From positions 400,416-464,415 of the forward strand of contig CM060064.1 in the NCBI GenBank assembly GCA_030533445.1: a stretch of 64,000 bases of DNA. The letters run 5' to 3'. The stretch is from Cyprinodon diabolis. Lineage: Eukaryota; Chordata; Actinopteri; Cyprinodontiformes; Cyprinodontidae. Both the position numbers and the translations under genes were made by a program. Below the pieces are notes generated by a model that did no database searches, had not been told where the DNA came from, and saw only the letters and a list, made by a program, of their open reading frames with translations. The first letter of the stretch is position 1, and every line of letters starts with the position of its first letter. Of this stretch, positions 11,301 to 20,611 are shown in pieces.

Positions 11301-14300
11301 TCTTGGTTCCCCTGGTCTCCTACGGGGCCTCCTATCTGCTGGTCGTCCTCCATGTTCTTCCCCCATTGTCTCCTCAGGTTTCAGTGTTTCTTTTCTTACC
11401 GGGGGGGCGGCTGTTCCTCCAGCTTGCTAACGCGGCCATCCAGCAGCGCCAAGGTTCCTGTCCAGAATCATAAATATGTTCACAGCTTCAGTTTCCTTCC
11501 AGGCCTGAGGTCTAGGGGCCAGCTGTGGTTTCCAAGTGGAGGAGGAGGAGGGTCCCGGTTAGCGGCGGACCGGTGGGCGGCCCTGCTGCTGCTGCCAGCT
11601 TAAATATTGTGGTTAGCTTAAACAGTGCGTAATGAGAGCTGGCCCCGCTCGTAACACACGCTCACAGGATGATGTTTTCCCACTGAAGGTCGGCCCCGTA
11701 CGCTTGGAGCTGCTGATTTATTGCCACCCCCATCCCCAACCGGCCGGGCTGTTTGGGTCGTGGGCTTGAGTCCAACCAGTCCTCTGGCTCTGGTTGGTTC
11801 TGGCGCCGCAGAGGGCCCATTATCCAGCTCTGCATTGTCTCTGTGGTCAGGATGGGGAGCCATCGGTTCTGGGGGGCCCGGTCGGACCCCCGGTGCCAGA
11901 AAACCCGGCACCAGTGGTCAGAGGTCAGACATTACATCACAATAATTCTGGGCTATAATCACAATATTTTAAAAGGACCTTCAGAATCAGCAGGGTGCAT
12001 AAAATAAACTCATTTAAACTTTAAACCTTTTATTTGAACCAGATCAAAGCTTTTCTGCCTCATTCTGTCTTTGGGTGTCAGAATTATACCTTTAACAAGA
12101 TCCCAGGAACCAAACAGGAAACCAAAACACGCAATAATAAATAAAAAGGCTATTTTGTGCTTAATTAAAAAAAGTAATTGACCTCAAATTCGAAAAACTA
12201 AAGTGGAAATAGCTTCCAAAGATCAGAGCATCTATTAGCGTTGATCTTTATTATAAAAAGTAGTAAAGTTGAGAACATTGCCAAGTTTAGCAAACGCCTG
12301 TAAAACCTCTGAACCATCATCCGGGCTGTTAGAGCATCTAATAAACCTTGAAATTAGCTCGTAAACTGCGTCTGTGATTTCCCTCCATGTCTTCCTGTGT
12401 CTCTTATATGGGATCGCTTCACATCGGCTTCACCGCTGATTGATTGATCGTTTTAATTGATGCGAGGAGATGCTGACATGCAGAATTTACAACATTCTTC
12501 ATATAGCAGGCGACGAGTTTTAGATGGTGGAATAAATATGTACTGCTGCCGTTTGGAGCAATGGTTTTATTAAAATTGAGCGCCTTTAGCTCTAAGTCCT
12601 CGGTCTGATTCCACACCACTGTCATATATCGCTCAGCTGAAACTCCTGCTGCCGCCATATTTAGTTTGCCGGTTTCTGTAGAGTGCCTGAACACAATCCT
12701 GTTTGGAGGAGGGGTTTATGATGCATTCAAAGTGTGTGGGGAAAAATAAAATCAGTAAAATAAATGCAGACGGCGTTTGAACTCGATGGTTGCCATGAAG
12801 TCATTTTAAACTATTGAACACCCAGTTCATTCGATATGTCACCCACCCCTGCTCAGACCCCTTTGTCTGCCAGGAACCCAAGAACCCAACCGTGTTGGGT
12901 TCGTAGAGGTAGCTCCTTCTAGCTAGATGCTTTGATTAAGTCAGAGCCCAAAGGAATCAGAGAAGAGTTTTTTAACACATAATAATGACTCCATGATTTC
13001 TGCCAGGTACAAAATGCAGGATAAAGAATTAATAGAATCCAAATTTGTCATTCCACTGCAACTATAGAGTGATGAAATTCACTCTCTGCATTTAACCCAT
13101 CCCCTTGGGGAGCAGTGGGCTGCCATTGTGCGGCGCCCAGGGAGCAGAGTGGGGTTAAGGGTCTTTGCCCAGGGACCCAGAGTGGCAGTCTGTGGGGGTG
13201 GGGCTTGAACTCAGAACCTCCAGGACTGCAGTGCAGTGCTCTAACATATAGACTAAACATAATTTAATGTCTAGGTTTGATTGTGTACATAAATCTTGCC
13301 CTTCTGAGGTTGTGAAGGTAAATCTGTGTTTCCATGTTCCAAAATTGTGTCACAAAGCTAAAAAAAAATTTAGCGGTTTAATAATGGAGAAGATATTAGT
13401 CAGCTTTATATGTTATAATATATGAAAACTATTTTATGAGAATGTTTGAGAATGACAGTCTTAGCTGTCTTTATCCATGCTGGCTCAGCGACAGTTGGGG
13501 AGAGTTTAGTTCTATAGAGACCGGTGTAGACAGCGTTCTTCTACAGGGACAGGTGTGGACAGCGCTGGTCTGCAGGGACAGGTGGGGACAGCGTTGGTCT
13601 GCAGGGACAGGTGTGGACAGCATTGCTCTGTAGTGACAGGTGTGGACAGCGTTATTCTATAGGGACAGATGTGGACAGCGTTGGTCTGTAGTGACAGGTG
13701 TGGACAGTGTTGGTATGTAGAGACAGGTGTGGACAGCGTTAGTCTGTAGTGACAGGTGTGGACAGCGTTGGTCTGCAGGGACAGGTGTGGACAGCGTTAG
13801 TCTGTAGTGACAGGTGTGGACAGTGTTGGTATGTAGAGACAGGTGTGGACAGCGTTAGTCTGTAGAGACAGGTGTGGACAGCGTTAGTCTGTAGTGACAG
13901 GTGTGGACAGCGTTAGTCTGTAGTGACAGGTGTTGACAGCGTTGGTCTGCAGGGACAGGTGTGGACAGCATTGCTCTCTAGTGACAGGTGTGGACAGCGT
14001 TATTCTACAGGGACAGATGTGGACAGCATTGCTCTCTAGTGACAGGTGTGGACAGCGTTATTCTACAGGGACAGATGTGGAAAGCGTTGGTCTGTAGTGA
14101 CAGGTGTGGACAGTGTTGGTATGTAGAGAGAGGTGTGGACAGTGTTGGTATCTAGAGACAAGTGTGGACAGCGTTGGTATCTAGAGACGGGTGTGGACAG
14201 CGTTAGTCTGTAGTGACAGGTGTGGACAGCGTTGGTATGCAGGGACAGGTGTGGACAGTGTTGGTATGTAGAGAGAGGTGTGGACAGCATTGGTATCTAG

Positions 14301-16515
14301 AGACAGGTGTGGACAGCGTTGGTATCTAGAGACAGCTGTGGACAGCGTTAGTCTGTAGTGACAGGTGTGGACAGCGTTGGTATGCAGGGACAGGTGTGGA
14401 CAGTGTTGGTATGTAGAGAGGTGTGGACAGCGTTGGTATCTAGAGACAGGTGTGGATAGCGCTGGTCTGTTATGACAGGTGTGGACAGTGTTGGTATGTA
14501 GAGAGAGGTGTGGACAGCGTTGGTATCTAGAGACAGGTGTGGACAGCGTTAGTCTGTAGTGACAGGTGTGGACAGCGTTGGTATGCAGGGACAGGTGTGG
14601 ACAGCGTTGTTCTGTAGTGACAGGTGTGGACAGCGTTATTCTGCAGGGACAGATGTGGACAGCGTTGGTCTGTAGTGACAGGTGTGGACAGTGTTGGTAA
14701 TTAGAGAGAGGTGTGGACAGTGTTGGTATCTAGAGACAGGTGTGGACAGCGTTGGTATCTAGAGACAGGTGTGGACAGCGTTAGTCTGTAGTGACAGGTG
14801 TGGACAGCGTTGGTATGCAGGGACAGGTGTGGACAGCGTTGGTCTGTAGTGACAGGTGTGGACAGTGTTGGTATCTAGAGACAGGTGTGGACAGCGTTGG
14901 TATCTAGAGACAGGTGTGGACAGCGTTAGTCTGTAGTGACAGGTGTGGACAGCGTTAGTCTGTAGTGACAGGTGTGGACAGCGTTGGTATGCAGGGACAG
15001 GTGTGGACAGCCTTGGTCTGTAGTGACAGGTGTGGACAGCGTTGGTCTGTAGTGACAGGTGTGGACAGCGTTATTCTGCAGGGACAGATGTGGACAGCGT
15101 TGGTCTGTAGTGACAGGTGTGGACAGTGTTGGTATGTAGAGAGAGGTGTGGACAGTGTTGGTATCTAGAGACAGGTGTGGACAGCGTTGGTATCTAGAGA
15201 CAGGTGTGGATAGCGTTGGTCTGTTATGACAGGTGTGGACAGTGTTGGTATGTAGAGAGAGGTGTGGACAGTGTTGGTATGTAGAGAGAGGTGTGGACAG
15301 TGTTGGTATCTAGAGACAGGTGTGGACAGCGTTGGTATCTAGAGACAGGTGTGGATAGCGTTGGTCTGTTATGACAGGTGTGGACAGTGTTGGTATGTAG
15401 AGAGAGGTGTGGACAGTGTTGGTATGTAGAGAGAGGTGTGGACAGCGTTGGTATCTAGAGACAGGTGTGGACAGCGTTAGTCTGTAGTGACAGGTGTGGA
15501 CAGCGCTGGTATGCAGGGACAGGTGTGGACAGCGTTATTCTGCAGGGACAGGTGTTTATTGATATGGAGCTTCTGCCAGAACCAACAGCTCAAAGCTCCT
15601 CTAGATAAACCGGGTCGGTTCCTCCTCTTCCTCAGGTACCGCCCATGACTGGCGCCTGCGCTGCGACGCCGTTAACCTCTACTACACGCTGTTCGGACTC
15701 ACCCGGCCATCCTGCCTGCCGCTGCCAGAGCTGGGCCTGGTCCTCAACCTAAAGGAGAAGAAGGCTGTCCTCAACCCCACCATTAAGCCTGAGCAAGGCA
15801 CCAGCGTCGCCATGGAGACGCCTGCCAGTATAGGCATCCACGGCGTGGGGATGAGCTACCCTGCGGTGAGTTGTTGGTTCATCAGAACCAGAACCTTCCT
15901 GCTACATCATGGTGTCATTAGAAGCATAAAGACCTGTAGCTGACAGAGCTGTTTGTTTCTGTCAGGTGGACGAAGAGCCCGATCCCGTCTCTCTGGGGGT
16001 GTGCGGTGTGGGCCAGCCCCCCCAGGGCCTCAAGAGGAAGGCCGAGACCCCCTTGGGTTCCCCCCCGGAACCGGGACAGATCCTGCAGCACACGGACGAC
16101 GATGGGAGACCGGGACGCTACAAGATCAGGGTGAGAGGCGCCCTACATCTCCCCCACTGCTGCCTGGTCGGGTCAGAACCCCGGACAGCTCCAGAACCTC
16201 CCTGGGTTACAGAAAATGGAAGTGGACGAGTCAGAACCCCGGACACGATGGTCCTCAGTATCCAGTTATCCATGTCAGTTAGAGCCCCGCCAAGTGCCAA
16301 TTGCACTACCCTAGTATTAGAAGTACCCTAGTAATAGTAGCAGTACTCTAGTAGCAGTACTCTAGTGGCAGTATTCTTCCAGTAATAGTACTCTAGTAAT
16401 AGTATTACTCCAGTGTTAGCAATAGTACTCTAGTAATAGCGGTAGTACTCTATTAGCAATGGCAGTAGTAGTAGTAGTAGTAGTAATAGTATTACTCTAC
16501 TAATAATAATACTCC

Positions 16516-16546
<31 letters not shown>

Positions 16547-19500
16547 TAGCAGTAGTAGTTATAGCAGTAGTACTCCAGTAGTAATACTACTCTAGTAGTA
16601 GTAGTAGTAGCAGTAGTAGTAGTACTCAAGCAGCAGTAGTACTGTAGTAGTACTATATTATGAGTAGTACTGTAGTTGCAGCATTAGTAGTAGTAGTAGT
16701 AGTAGTAGCACTGTAGCAGTAGTAGTACCCTAGAAGCTGTAGTAGTAACGCTGTAGTGGCAGTTGTACTCCAGTAGTAGCTGTAGTAGCAGTAGTAGTGC
16801 TGCAGTAGCAGTAGTAGTGCTGACCCCTCCATCAACCTGCGGCTCCAGATTAACAGTAGTAGCAGCAGTAGTAGTAGTGATAGTACTTCAGAAGTAGTAT
16901 TAGTGCTGTAGTAGTAGTGCTGCAGTAGCTGTAGTAGAAGTAGTAGTAATAGAACTCAAGAAGTAGTACTAGTGCTGTAGTAGCAGTAGTAGCACTGCAG
17001 TAGCTGCTGTAATAGTAGTGCTGTAGTAGCAGTAGTAGCGCTGCAGTAGCTGTTGTGATAGTAGTGCTGTTGTAGCTGTTGTAATAGTAGCGCTGTAGTA
17101 GCTGCTGTAATAGTAGCGCTGTAGTGGCTGCTGTAATAGTAGCGCTGTAGTAGCTGCTGTAATAGTAGCGCTGTAGTGGCTGCTGTAATAGTAGCGCTGT
17201 AGTAGCTGCTGTAATAGTAGCACTGTAGTGGCTGCTGTAATAGTAGCACTGTAGTGGCTGCTGTAATAGTAGCACTGTAGTAGCTGCTGTAATAGTAGCG
17301 CTGTAGTGGCTGCTGTAATAGTAGCTGCTGTAATAGTAGCGCTGTAGTGGCTGCTGTAATAGTAGCTGCTGTAATAGTAGCGCTGTAGTGGCTGCTGTAA
17401 TAGTAGCGCTGTAGTGGCTGCTGTAATAGTAGCCCTGTAGTAGCTGCTGTAATAGTAGCCCTGTAGTAGCTGCTGTAATAGTAGCGCTGTAGTGGCTGCT
17501 GTAATAGTAGCTGCTGTAATAGTAGCGCTGTAGTGGCTGCTGTAATTGTAGCGCTGTAGTGGCTGCTGTAATAGTAGCCCTGTAGTAGCTGCTGTAATAG
17601 TAGCCCTGTAGTAGCTGCTGTAATAGTAGCGCTGTAGTGGCTGCTGTAATAGTAGCGCTGTAGTAGCTGCTGTAATAGTAGCGCTGTAGTGGCTGCTGTA
17701 ATAGTAGCGCTGTAGTAGCTGCTGTAATAGTAGCGCTGTAGTGGCTGCTGTAATAGTAGCGCTGTAGTAGCTGCTGTGATAGTAGCACTGTAGTGGCTGC
17801 TGTAATAGTAGCCCTGTAGTAGCTGCTGTAATAGTAGCGCTGTAGTGGCTGCTGTAATAGTAGCGCTGTAGTGGCTGCTGTAATAGTAGCGCTGTAGTGG
17901 CTGCTGTAATAGTAGCCCTGTAGTAGCTGCTGTAATAATAGCCCTGTAGTAGCTGCTGTAATAGTAGCGCTGTAGTGGCTGCTGTAATAGTAGCGCTGTA
18001 GTAGCTGCTGTAATAGTAGCGCTGTAGTGGCTGCTGTAATAGTAGCGCTGTAGTAGCTGCTGTAATAGTAGCGCTGTAGTAGCTGCTGTAATAGTAGCCC
18101 TGTAGTAGCTGCTGTAATAGTAGCTGCTGTAATAGTAGCGCTGTAGTGGCTGCTGTAATAGTAGCGCTATAGTGGCTGCTGTAATAGTAGCCCTGTAGTA
18201 GCTGCTGTAATAGTAGCCCTGTAGTAGCTGCTGTAATAGTAGCGCTGTAGTAGCTGCTGTAATAGTAGCGCTGTAGTGGCTGCTGTAATAGTAGCGCTGT
18301 AGTGGCTGCTGTAATAGTAGCGCTGTAGTAGCTGCTGTAATAGTAGCGCTGTAGTAGCTGCTGTAATAGTAGCGCTGTAGTGGCTGCAGTAATAGTAGCG
18401 CTGTAGTAGCTGCTGTAATAGTAGCGCTGTAGTAGCTGTTGTGATAGTCGTGATGTAGTAGCTGCTGTGATAGTAGCGCTGTAGTGGCTGCAGTAATAGT
18501 AGCGCTGTAGTAGCTGCTGTAATAGTAGCGCTGTAGTAGCTGTTGTGATAGTCGTGATGTAGTAGCTGCTGTGATAGTAGCGCTGTAGTGGCTGCAGTAA
18601 TAGTAGCGCTGTAGTAGCTGCTGTAATAGTAGCGCTGTAGTAGCTGTTGTGATAGTCGTGATGTAGTAGCTGCTGTGATAGTAGCCCTGTAGTAGCTGCT
18701 GTAATAGTAGCCCTGTAGTAGCTGCTGTAATAGTAGCCCTGTAGTAGCTGCTGTAATAGTAGCGCTGTAGTGGCTGCTGTAATAGTAGCGCTGTAGTAGC
18801 TGCTGTAATAGTAGCGCTGTAGTAGCTGCTGTAATAGTAGCGCTGTAGTGGCTGCTGTAATAGTAGCGCTGTAGTGGCTGCTGTAATAGTAGCGCTGTAG
18901 TAGCTGCTGTAATAGTAGCGCTGTAGTAGCTGCTGTAATAGTAGCGCTGTAGTGGCTGCTGTAATAGTAGCGCTGTAGTAGCTGTTGTGATAGTCGTGAT
19001 GTAGTAGCTGCTGTGATAGTAGCGCTGTAGTGGCTGCTGTAATAGTAGCGCTGTAGTAGCTGCTGTGAAAGTAGCGCTGTAGTAGCTGTTGTGATAGTCG
19101 TGATGTAGTGGTAGTAGTAGTTTTGTAGTTGCAGTAGTAGTTTTGCAGTTACTGTATAGGTCGTGTAGTAGTAGTAGTACTGTAGTAGCAGTAGTAGTAC
19201 TGTAGTAACTGTAGTAGTTCTGTAGTAGCAGTAGTAGTACTCCAGTAGCTGTAGTAGCAGTAGTAGTACTGTAGTAGCAGTAGTAGTACTGTAGTAACTG
19301 TAGTAGTTCTGTAGTAGCAGTAGTAGTACTGAGTAGCTGTAGTAGCAGTAGTAGTACTCCAGTAGCTGTAGTAGCAGTGGTAGTACTGTAGTAGCAGTAG
19401 TAGTACTGTAGTAACTGTAGTAGTTCTATAGTAGCAGTGGTAGTACTTCAGTAGCTGTAGTAGTACTGTAGTAGCAGTAGTAGTACTCCAGTAGCTGTAG

Positions 19501-20194
19501 TAGTTCTGTAGTAGCAGTGGTAGTACTTCAGTAGCTGTAGTAGTTCTGTAGTAGCAGTGGTAGTACTTCAGTAGCTGTAGTAGTACTGTAGTTAGTAGTA
19601 GTGCTGTAGTAGCACTAGTAATACTGTAGTAGCATTAGTAGTGCTGTAGTAGTGCTGTAGTAGTACTACTGTAGTACTACTACAGCAGTAGTAGTGCGGA
19701 CCCCTCCATTAACCCGCTGCTCATCTGTCTTCCAGTTTAACCCCATGGAGGACGAAGACATCGACATGGAGACGGTTCACGACAGCCAGGCCTTCATCCA
19801 CCATCACCTCAACCTGCTGGAGCGCCCGTCCACGCCAGGTAGGCTCCGCCCCCTTTCTGGCCACGCCAGCCTGCGGGTCGCACCGCTCACCGTCCCTCTG
19901 TTTTCAGGTAAGGAGCCCCCGCTGGCGGAGCAGACCCTGCCGTCCATGTCGGCCGCACCTGTGGCCCCGTTTTCCAAGGACGCCGCCTCCCTGTCCTCCA
20001 AGCACGGAGGAGACCATGCCCACCACCACCACCATCACCACCACGAGCACAAGAAGAAGAAAAAGAAGCACAAGCACAAACACAAGCACAAGCACAAGCA
20101 CGACAGCAAGGACAGGGACAGGGAGAACCCGTACGCCTTCAGCAACAGCCCCGCCAGCGGACGCTCTCTACGCTCCCCCTCGCTGTCCGACTGA
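3310..20194 (+). CDS. TAF2: TAF2, transcription initiation factor TFIID subunit 2 (5' part missing)
   Basis: TAF2 is a TFIID subunit that helps recognise core promoters. I place 21 coding exons: 3310-3494, 3567-3680, 5217-5316, 7516-7601, 7727-7862, 7937-8091, 8175-8289, 8365-8474, 8548-8613, 8687-8813, 9088-9213, 9437-9577, 9673-9783, 9877-10070, 10146-10285, 10878-10947, 11031-11140, 15636-15865, 15966-16130, 19736-19838, 19908-20194. All introns are GT-AG, phases join without a break, and the sum is 2871 bases (956 residues plus stop). The human protein is about 1200 residues, so roughly the first 250 residues lie upstream of the window. The first visible exon opens with [15 protein letters not shown], and the protein ends [12 protein letters not shown]. 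Intron sizes range from 69 bp to 4.5 kb, the large ones being minisatellite. Identification is very secure; the least certain junctions are those bounding 8091/8175 and the 69-base intron. Confidence 0.96.
3681..3940. other. Unique TAF2 intron sequence
   Basis: Start of the intron after the exon ending at 3680; no repeat or feature recognised before the 21-bp array begins. Confidence 0.5.
3941..4271 (+). repeat. 21-bp minisatellite, first block
   Basis: About 15 units built on CCTCCCCGTGTTCAACCTCC, with occasional 24-base units carrying an extra CTC. The pyrimidine-rich strand is the TAF2 sense strand. It is cut from the second block by an LTR-like insertion. Confidence 0.93.
4272..4791 (-). 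mobile_element. Solo LTR-like insertion splitting the 21-bp array
   Basis: 520 bases beginning TGTTAGG and ending CCAACA on the + strand, flanked on both sides by TCCTC (4267-4271 and 4792-4796) as a possible 5-bp target duplication. Read on the minus strand, it starts TGTTGG, has AATAAA near position 4430 and ends CCTAACA, the layout of a retrotransposon LTR (U3-R-U5). No internal coding region is present. The duplication is weak evidence because the host array itself is rich in TCCTC; the TG...CA ends, length and sharp boundaries carry the call. Confidence 0.65.
4792..5205 (+). repeat. 21-bp minisatellite, second block
   Basis: Continuation of the array broken at 4271, with a 20-base variant (CAATCTCTCCTCCCCGTGTT). 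It decays gradually (TTCAACTTCC, TTAAACCTCC) and merges into the pyrimidine tract of the acceptor at 5216, so the repeat supplies the splice signal context of the next TAF2 exon. Confidence 0.92.
5405..6192 (+). repeat. 20-bp minisatellite GGTAGCGGTACCAGGCCGGC
   Basis: About 39 units in the TAF2 intron 5317-7515. Common variants are GCGATACC, CCATACC and GGCGGGC. Internal blocks recur, for example the GTGACACCAGGCCAGTGGTA variant near 5970 and 6050. Long minus-strand open frames here are repeat artefacts. Confidence 0.95.
6283..7409 (+). repeat. 16-bp minisatellite GGATCTCCCTCTCTGT
   Basis: About 70 units in the same TAF2 intron as the 20-bp array, alternating CTCTGT and CTCTTT forms, with CTGTAAT and CTGTGATC variants marking higher-order blocks. 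A 438-codon minus-strand open frame (repeating RSKEREIH) is a by-product of the unit and has no support as a gene. Confidence 0.95.
7516..8813 (+). CDS. TAF2: TAF2 exons: central region with basic NKKKKIP segment
   Basis: Seven closely spaced exons (7516-7601, 7727-7862, 7937-8091, 8175-8289, 8365-8474, 8548-8613, 8687-8813) separated by introns of about 75-125 bases. They encode [80 protein letters not shown], a lysine-rich [20 protein letters not shown] and [20 protein letters not shown]. The exon ending at 8091 uses the donor GTATCC rather than the GTGTAT two bases earlier, because only that choice restores the V-D-Q-S-G reading across the junction (GT/A). Resemblance to vertebrate TAF2 is near complete through this block. 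Confidence 0.95.
9088..11140 (+). CDS. TAF2: TAF2 exons: helical HEAT-like repeat region
   Basis: Seven exons (9088-9213, 9437-9577, 9673-9783, 9877-10070, 10146-10285, 10878-10947, 11031-11140). Encoded landmarks are [93 protein letters not shown] and [20 protein letters not shown]. Known TAF2 structures show this region as a HEAT-type helical solenoid contacting other TFIID subunits; that is family knowledge and cannot be read from sequence alone. The intron 10286-10877 carries a dispersed fish repeat. The exon ending at 11140 precedes a 4.5 kb intron with a 29-bp minisatellite. Confidence 0.95.
10381..10475 (+). repeat. Short ~20-bp GC-rich tandem repeat
   Basis: About four units around GACCCGGCTCCTGGCCGCG in the TAF2 intron 10286-10877, immediately before a dispersed repeat. 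Confidence 0.7.
10533..10860 (+). repeat. Dispersed fish repeat (AATTCAATTCAGTTTATTTC family)
   Basis: The segment begins ATTCAATTCAATTCAGTTTA and contains GCGACAGTGGAGAGGAAAAA and AGAAACCTCCAGCAGAACCA, phrases I recognise from a very common dispersed repeat of teleost genomes. I cannot assign its class from this copy alone. Confidence 0.6.
11141..13029. other. TAF2 intron sequence without recognised features
   Basis: The first ~1.9 kb of the 4.5 kb intron after exon 11031-11140. It has a GC-rich first part and an AT-rich second part (from about 11940). I find no exon with conserved TAF2 sequence and no clear repeat. Confidence 0.5.
13030..13262 (+). repeat. SINE-like dispersed fish repeat
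   Basis: It contains CCCCTTGGGGAGCAGTGGGC, TTTGCCCAGGGACCCAGAGT and the Pol III B-box-like GGGCTTGAACTCAGAACC, a combination common in dispersed teleost repeats. Class assignment is by recognition, not comparison. Confidence 0.5.
13517..15552 (+). repeat. 29-bp minisatellite (ACAGGTGTGGACAGCGTTGG)
   Basis: About 70 units of 29 bases; the 9-base remainder is variously TCTGTAGTG, TATGTAGAG, TATCTAGAG or TCTGCAGGG. These variant tails recur in ordered runs, so expansion was by multi-unit blocks. The array ends about 85 bases before TAF2 exon 15636-15865. Confidence 0.95.
15636..16130 (+). CDS. TAF2: TAF2 exons: [10 protein letters not shown] segment and variable linker
   Basis: Two exons. The first (15636-15865) begins with GT completing a glycine codon from 11140 and encodes [20 protein letters not shown] followed by [20 protein letters not shown], both strongly conserved in TAF2. 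It then enters a low-complexity linker. The second exon (15966-16130) encodes [20 protein letters not shown] and [14 protein letters not shown], which I do not recognise from the mammalian protein. It is probably a lineage-variable disordered linker containing a basic KRK patch. Both phases are 0 at the far ends, so the second exon could be skipped without a frameshift. Confidence 0.9.
16300..17084 (+). repeat. TAG/GTA trinucleotide-rich region
   Basis: Imperfect AGTAGTAGT and AGTACTCTAG repeats, grading into the 26-bp array. It contains a short fragment, TGACCCCTCCATCAACC (16820-16837), that resembles sequence before the exon at 19736 (GGACCCCTCCATTAACC at 19697), which suggests local duplication. 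Confidence 0.85.
17085..19105 (+). repeat. 26-bp minisatellite (CTGTAATAGTAGCGCTGTAG)
   Basis: About 77 units of 26 bases; the last six bases alternate TGGCTG and TAGCTG, and GCGCTG alternates with GCCCTG. A TGTTGTGATAGTCGTGATG variant block recurs near 18430, 18535, 18640, 18985 and 19080. Because 26 is not divisible by three, minus-strand open frames show a 26-residue periodicity, which is an artefact. Confidence 0.95.
19106..19690 (+). repeat. TAG-rich flank of the 26-bp array with hairpin
   Basis: Irregular GTAGTAGCAGTAGTAGTACT repeats up to about 45 bases before the acceptor of TAF2 exon 19736. At 19655-19685 there is a perfect 12-base inverted repeat (CTGTAGTAGTAC and GTACTACTACAG) around a 7-base loop. 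Confidence 0.85.
19736..20194 (+). CDS. TAF2: TAF2 terminal exons: acidic patch and His/Lys-rich tail
   Basis: Exon 19736-19838 encodes [20 protein letters not shown] and the conserved ERPSTPG turn. Exon 19908-20194 encodes a proline-rich stretch, then a run of eight histidines, EHKKKKKK, alternating HK repeats and the terminus [12 protein letters not shown] with TGA at 20192-20194. The vertebrate TAF2 tail has the same His-run and alternating HK layout. The 69 bases between the two exons have good GT-AG ends but also an open in-frame reading, so retention would add 23 residues. I annotate them as an intron because the segment is pyrimidine-rich towards its 3' end. Confidence 0.93.
   Translation, partial: FNPMEDEDIDMETVHDSQAFIHHHLNLLERPSTPGRLRPLSGHASLRVAPLTVPLFSGKEPPLAEQTLPSMSAAPVAPFSKDAASLSSKHGGDHAHHHHHHHHEHKKKKKKHKHKHKHKHKHDSKDRDRENPYAFSNSPASGRSLRSPSLSD
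19839..19907 (+). other. TAF2: 69-nt in-frame intron or exitron of TAF2
   Basis: This segment starts GTAGGC and ends TTTTCAG, so it looks like a very short intron. Its length is divisible by three and it has no in-frame stop, so both spliced and retained mRNAs keep the frame. Retained, it would encode [20 protein letters not shown] followed by a few residues, at a place where mammalian TAF2 has extra serine/proline-rich sequence. Confidence 0.6.
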
Positions 20195-20611
20195 ACCCGC
20201 TGACATCGCCACGCCGCCCTCTGGAGCTCCAACAGAACCAGCCGCTACGCCGGGCCTCCCCCTCTCCAGCTCTAAGCGCCGGGCCTCTGGCAGCAACTTC
20301 TTTGGAGCAGCAGAACCAAGGCTTGTTCCTCAGGTTGTTCCAGAGATTCCGTTTTCATCCAATCACCTTCAGCCGTGGGATGGTTCAGAAGTTCTGCTTT
20401 TAGTCCGGCCCACTTTGCTCTGGTAACCTCTGAATGAGAAGTAGAACCGGACCCAGACTGGACTCCACAGGTTCTGGTTTTATGCTGGATTCTGCAAGTG
20501 TTTCCTGGATCTTAGAACCAATGTTGGATCAGAACCGAGCTTCTGCCGCCAATCAGACGCCACCCGATGGGGTCTTCAGGTATTACACCAACACAAACTA
20601 GATCCACAGAG

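Noticed and set aside
13517..15552. CRISPR-like array (regular repeats of 29 bp)
   Set aside because: Units abut directly with no unique spacers, the host is a vertebrate, and variation is distributed through the unit. It is an ordinary minisatellite.
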